In this document: positions 20,661 to 23,610 of the stretch, piece by piece | How positions within the stretch are numbered: position 1 is the first letter of the stretch | How the letters are laid out: the number at the start of each line of letters is the position of its first letter | Made by a program: the position numbers and the translations under genes | Notes under the pieces: generated by a model | What the model saw: the letters and a program-made list of their open reading frames with translations, nothing else | The model's database searches: none | Told to the model about the DNA's origin: nothing | DNA from: Chara braunii | Lineage: Eukaryota; Streptophyta; Charophyceae; Charales; Characeae | Length of the DNA stretch: 23,610 bases | Assembly: GCA_003427395.1 (NCBI GenBank) | Contig: BFEA01000046.1 | Coordinates: 1,624,323 to 1,647,932, forward strand | Direction: 5' to 3'

Positions 20661-20799
20661 GTATCTCATCACCCTCATTCTCTCTATTCTCTCTTCCTCT
20701 GTCTCTCTCCCTGTCTCTTTCTCTGATGCNGTATCTCATCACCCTCATTCTCTCTATTCTCTCTTCCTCTGTCTCTCTCCCTGTCTCTTTCTCTGATGC
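20661..20799. repeat. Exact 69-bp tandem pair around a single N
   Basis: 20661-20729 and 20731-20799 are identical and separated by one N at 20730. This is the pattern left when two overlapping contig ends are joined without being merged. Confidence 0.9.
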
Positions 20800-20931
20800 C
20801 TCTGGTACTCACCAGTGAAAATGTCTGGACTGCAGCAGAATGAGAAGTGAAGATCGGCTCTCGGTCGGCAACAGTTGCCGGATACGGAACCAGGTGAGTA
20901 GTCCGTTGCTCCAGAAAGCCCGGTTAACAGG

Positions 20932-20935
<4 letters not shown>
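20800..20935 (+). other. Short exon-like stretch ending in a donor
   Basis: ggtactcaccag is followed by about 80 unique bases ending gaaccag/gtgagt (donor at 20893), then the TC tract. No protein family is recognised. Confidence 0.2.

Positions 20936-21013
<78 letters not shown>
20936..21013. repeat. TC microsatellite
   Basis: Uninterrupted (tc)n. Confidence 0.98.
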
Positions 21014-21017
<4 letters not shown>

Positions 21018-21363
21018 ACCCACATACCCGCACACATAGCTGAATGGGCACGTAGAGTGGGTTTTATGGTTGTTGACAGGTTTGTTTCTCATACTTACTG
21101 TCGTTCTGGTCAGGGGTTTGGATCGACAATCTACTAGGACTGCAGGGTTGGTGTGGGTGACGCAAACCACTTTTCTCAGGGGTATCACTATCTCTGGGCG
21201 ATGATCAGTCAAATGCATCCCGGGCACACTATCGTGATTCAACCCCTTCATGGGTCGGTGGAAGTCCGATGAAACAATCTGGCACAGTCATGCAACCCCC
21301 CCCCCTAGCACTTCAACTAATATATATTATAGCTAGGATTAAAAACATCACAATAATGATAGA

Positions 21364-21364
<1 letters not shown>
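21014..21364. other. Unique DNA, nothing recognised
   Basis: A run of C at 21296-21305 and a short ta-rich stretch. No counterpart in copy 1, and no gene or known element seen. Confidence 0.4.
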
Positions 21365-21417
<53 letters not shown>

Positions 21418-21420
21418 AAT
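21365..21420. repeat. AAT microsatellite
   Basis: (aat)n passing into aaat units. Confidence 0.95.
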
Positions 21421-21780
21421 GATAACGAACTTCCAGAAACCAAGCAGCATCATACACATCAGACCAGATAGTCGTGACCTCGAACCAAAAGCAGAATTAT
21501 ATTACGATTCCTACCAAATAAGAGCACAACAACAACTCATAACTGACAATGCTGGAATAGCCTCATCATCATCATCGACCAAGAACCCATGTTGATATCC
21601 TACCAGGCGCTCGGCGCCCATACTACAGATGGCAAGTCCTATCTAGCCTATACTACAATGTGGCTGATCACGTAAACAACTTCACCGAAGTACGGTCAGA
21701 TATCGGCAAACGCCGATTTGTTGTAGCCCTGTTTAGACACGGGCAATCATGATCTCTCACTAATAATTATAATAAATAAT
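21421..21780. other. Exon-like segment between AAT tracts
   Basis: Framed by AAT tracts like the two protease-like exons and sharing a ggcgctcggcgccc motif near 21607 with ggcgccaggcgccc at 22028. It could be a more diverged member, but I could not align it end to end. It has no clear donor. Confidence 0.2.
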
Positions 21781-21825
21781 GACAATAATAATAATAATAA
21801 TAATAATAATATAGTAATAATAATA
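21781..21825. repeat. AAT microsatellite before protease-like exon
   Basis: (aat)n ending ataatattgcaag. Confidence 0.95.
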
Positions 21826-21832
21826 TTGCAAG

Positions 21833-22148
21833 GAACATGAATGTGGACGAAGCACAGAATTCCAAATCGCAATCTCACTGAAGTCCAAGTAGTCAAGGCA
21901 AGAGCAGATAGCCAATGGAACCGAGTAACCATCCATTTGAGAATGATACAGAAGAATCGTGAGTCAAGGTCCAAGCCCATATCGGGCAGCACCAACTGTA
22001 TAAGCCAATGTAGCTTTCTCTCGTGAATGGCGCCAGGCGCCCTATCTACTCTACAGCCTAATACTATACTACAGCATGGAAGCAACCAGACAACTGGACG
22101 ACCAGCGAGAGATGACATCAACACCAAAGCCGACCTTCTCTCCACCAG
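21833..22148 (+). pseudogene. Retropepsin-like exon, copy 2
   Basis: Aligns over its length with 20334-20656: the same start (gaacatgaatgtg), the same gtccaagtagtc, and the same end (ccaccag/gtacgt). The frame from 21841 has WNRVTIHL and then SKPISGSTNCIS at 21970-22005, followed by a stop. Compared with D-S-G-A-T-H-N-F-I-S of plant Ty3 proteases it keeps S, G, T, N, I, S and has Ile where the catalytic Asp should be. It lies directly upstream of the RT-like module, the normal order in pol. Confidence 0.3.
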
Positions 22149-22221
22149 GTACGTCTCTCCTCTCATTCACTACCTCGTTGCCCAACTCACAGATACCACA
22201 TGCACCCAAGAATAATAACTC

Positions 22222-22270
<49 letters not shown>
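22222..22270. repeat. AAT microsatellite before pol-like exon
   Basis: (aat)n followed by gcaacag, a possible acceptor. Confidence 0.95.
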
Positions 22271-22271
<1 letters not shown>

Positions 22272-22596
22272 CAACAGAATAAGCAACTGCGAGATGACAA
22301 TTCTAGATTACACCTTCACACTGAAGGCCAAATAATCGCACCGTGTCCAAAGAGCAGCATGGCACCAATAATACACCAATGGCGATTCGTAGTACCGAAA
22401 CCTATGTCAAGGAGAGCATACTCTCTCCATACCAATGCAAAGTCCAGTCCCCTGAACTCTCGTACCTGACGCTCAGCGCAAAGCCTACCCCTACACAACT
22501 ACTACAGACAATGCAACTGTTGACTCTCAGCGGCAACCCGAAGTACTTGAAGATGCCGCCCATGCAGACCATCGCCATTACAAGGTAAGTGCCCTC

Positions 22597-22597
22597 A

Positions 22598-22630
<33 letters not shown>

Positions 22631-22650
22631 TATCATCATCATCATCATTC
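22597..22650. repeat. ATC microsatellite in intron-like spacer
   Basis: (atc)n with one att interruption. Confidence 0.95.
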
Positions 22651-22801
22651 ACCTACCCCCCTTGACTATATACCCACGTCATGTCCTCTGTTACACTCGA
22701 AGATCTCCCCTACGCCTCACTGTAGTCCATGCCCACCTGCCATGGTGGCTGGGCTTTGGTGTCACAGGTAAGTCTCCCTCTCTTCCATGGCCTCCCCCGG
22801 A

Positions 22802-22850
22802 TCTCTCTCTCCTTCTTCTTCTTCTTCTTCTTCTTTTTCTTCTTCTTCCT
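22802..22850. repeat. TC/TTC microsatellite in intron-like spacer
   Basis: A tctc run then ttc units. Confidence 0.95.
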
Positions 22851-23074
22851 CTGTTCGTGTGTGTCTCCACTTCTCCTCCACGTAAATTCCCTTCTTTCAT
22901 ATCACTGTGCATTTATATCTTTTCACCCCATCACTCATTTCTGCCATTTCACACGGCCAGGCATCAATCACGCCTTCCCATCCTTTTACTCCACCGCACG
23001 TTCACCCTTTCCTCTACAGCATGCTCTTCGGAACATCACTTCAGACGAATTCGTCCGACATTTACGAACAGATT

Positions 23075-23081
23075 CATAATA

Positions 23082-23122
<41 letters not shown>

Positions 23123-23153
23123 CGATAATAATAATAATAATAATAATAATAAA
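23075..23153. repeat. AAT microsatellite after the pol-like module
   Basis: (aat)n with one aacaacgat interruption. Confidence 0.95.
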
Positions 23154-23281
23154 ATATAAACAAAAGGTCGATTACTTACCCATGATTATGCGTTCAATAA
23201 TGTATAGTTCGAGCTCACGGGGCGGGCATGTCACTTGTTCAAGGATCGGGCAGGCGGCGGGCGTGGCAAGAAGTCCCGAAG

Positions 23282-23353
<72 letters not shown>

Positions 23354-23539
23354 ATGGACAACTTGGCACAGTCCCACGCACATACAGACGAAGGGGAGGG
23401 GAATCAGACGAAGAAGAGGGGATAGATGAGAATGTCGTCAACACCAAGTCTTCGATACAGGTCCCAAATAATCCCCCTTCAATATGTCTGAAATCCAATG
23501 TCGAGTCTGAATCCAAATGTTGTAAAGTCCCGGAGTCAC

Positions 23540-23610
<71 letters not shown>
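23154..23610. repeat. Unique DNA with two TC microsatellites, to window end
   Basis: (tc)n at 23289-23349 and 23543-23610, matching 9507-9956. The second tract runs off the window. Confidence 0.9.

Larger units (their letters stand above)
22278..23086 (+). pseudogene. Pol-like module, split, copy 2
   Basis: Exon-like parts at 22278-22584, 22726-22767 and 22961-23086, with the same donors as copy 1. Acceptors remain AG but differ next to it (ttag in copy 1, ccag here). Part 1 frame 1 has EGQIIAP (22323-22343) and VVPKP (22389-22403), which in Ty3/Gypsy reverse transcriptase lie in this order before the first catalytic motif. That frame stops at 22467. A second frame is open from 22456 to the donor. 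Part 2 has HGGW (22741-22752). In part 3 the YRMPFG of copy 1 has become YSMLFG. Multiple frames are open and no catalytic residue is seen. Confidence 0.32.
16380..23610. repeat. Long duplicated block, copy 2 (fuller)
   Basis: Counterpart of 5667-9956 in the same orientation; it leaves the window within the second TC tract. It contains three segments missing from copy 1 and is therefore either closer to the ancestral state or enlarged by insertions. Confidence 0.85.

Overview
The window is eukaryotic nuclear DNA and almost entirely repetitive. I find no intact protein-coding gene, rRNA, tRNA or CRISPR array. The best host clue is at 16360-16377. There the minus strand carries an 18-nt primer-binding site that, as I recall that tRNA, fits the 3' end of plant tRNA-Asp(GUC) plus CCA, as used by several plant Ty3/Gypsy lineages. 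It sits 2 nt from a TG...CA-type LTR terminus. I therefore infer a land plant with a repeat-rich genome, moderately confidently and without a species.

Layout. (1) 1-3660: LTR end, degraded primer-binding site and internal region of a retroelement on the plus strand, peppered with single ambiguous bases. (2) 3665-4698: a segment present again in inverted orientation at 12770-13990. (3) 4699-5666: G-rich low-complexity DNA and an exon-like piece whose relative is at 11505-11700. (4) 5667-9956: a multi-kilobase block starting with the same LTR end on the minus strand, then unique DNA, AAT tracts, a 31-bp minisatellite and an exon-like pol-related module, ending in TC tracts. (5) 9957-11290: CA/TC microsatellites around a 566-bp N gap, flanked by a direct repeat. 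(6) 11290-12770: pyrimidine-rich DNA, a 24-bp minisatellite and hairpins. (7) 12770-16377: inverted segment and internal retroelement DNA, minus strand. (8) 16380-23610: second, fuller copy of block 4, with about 0.8 kb and 1.8 kb of DNA missing from the first copy.

The most interesting structure is in block 4 and its second copy. Short exon-like segments end in splice-donor sequences (gtaagt, gtacgt, gtgagt) and are separated by spacers holding AAT, ATC, TTC or TC microsatellites. By eye, several carry eroded Ty3/Gypsy pol motifs: a retropepsin-like G-x-T-N-x-I-S, then VVPKP, then HGGW and YRMPFG at reverse-transcriptase spacing. The last two connect only across the inferred introns. Catalytic aspartates are missing and frames shift, so these are read as pseudogene fragments, not working genes. 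The alternative is chance resemblance in low-complexity DNA, and I had no way to search.

Assembly cautions: the N gap lies inside a direct repeat; a single N at 20730 separates two identical 69-bp copies; and all other isolated ambiguous bases lie in 1-2703, where agreement with the related copy is poorest. Copy relationships were judged by eye and no percent identities were computed.
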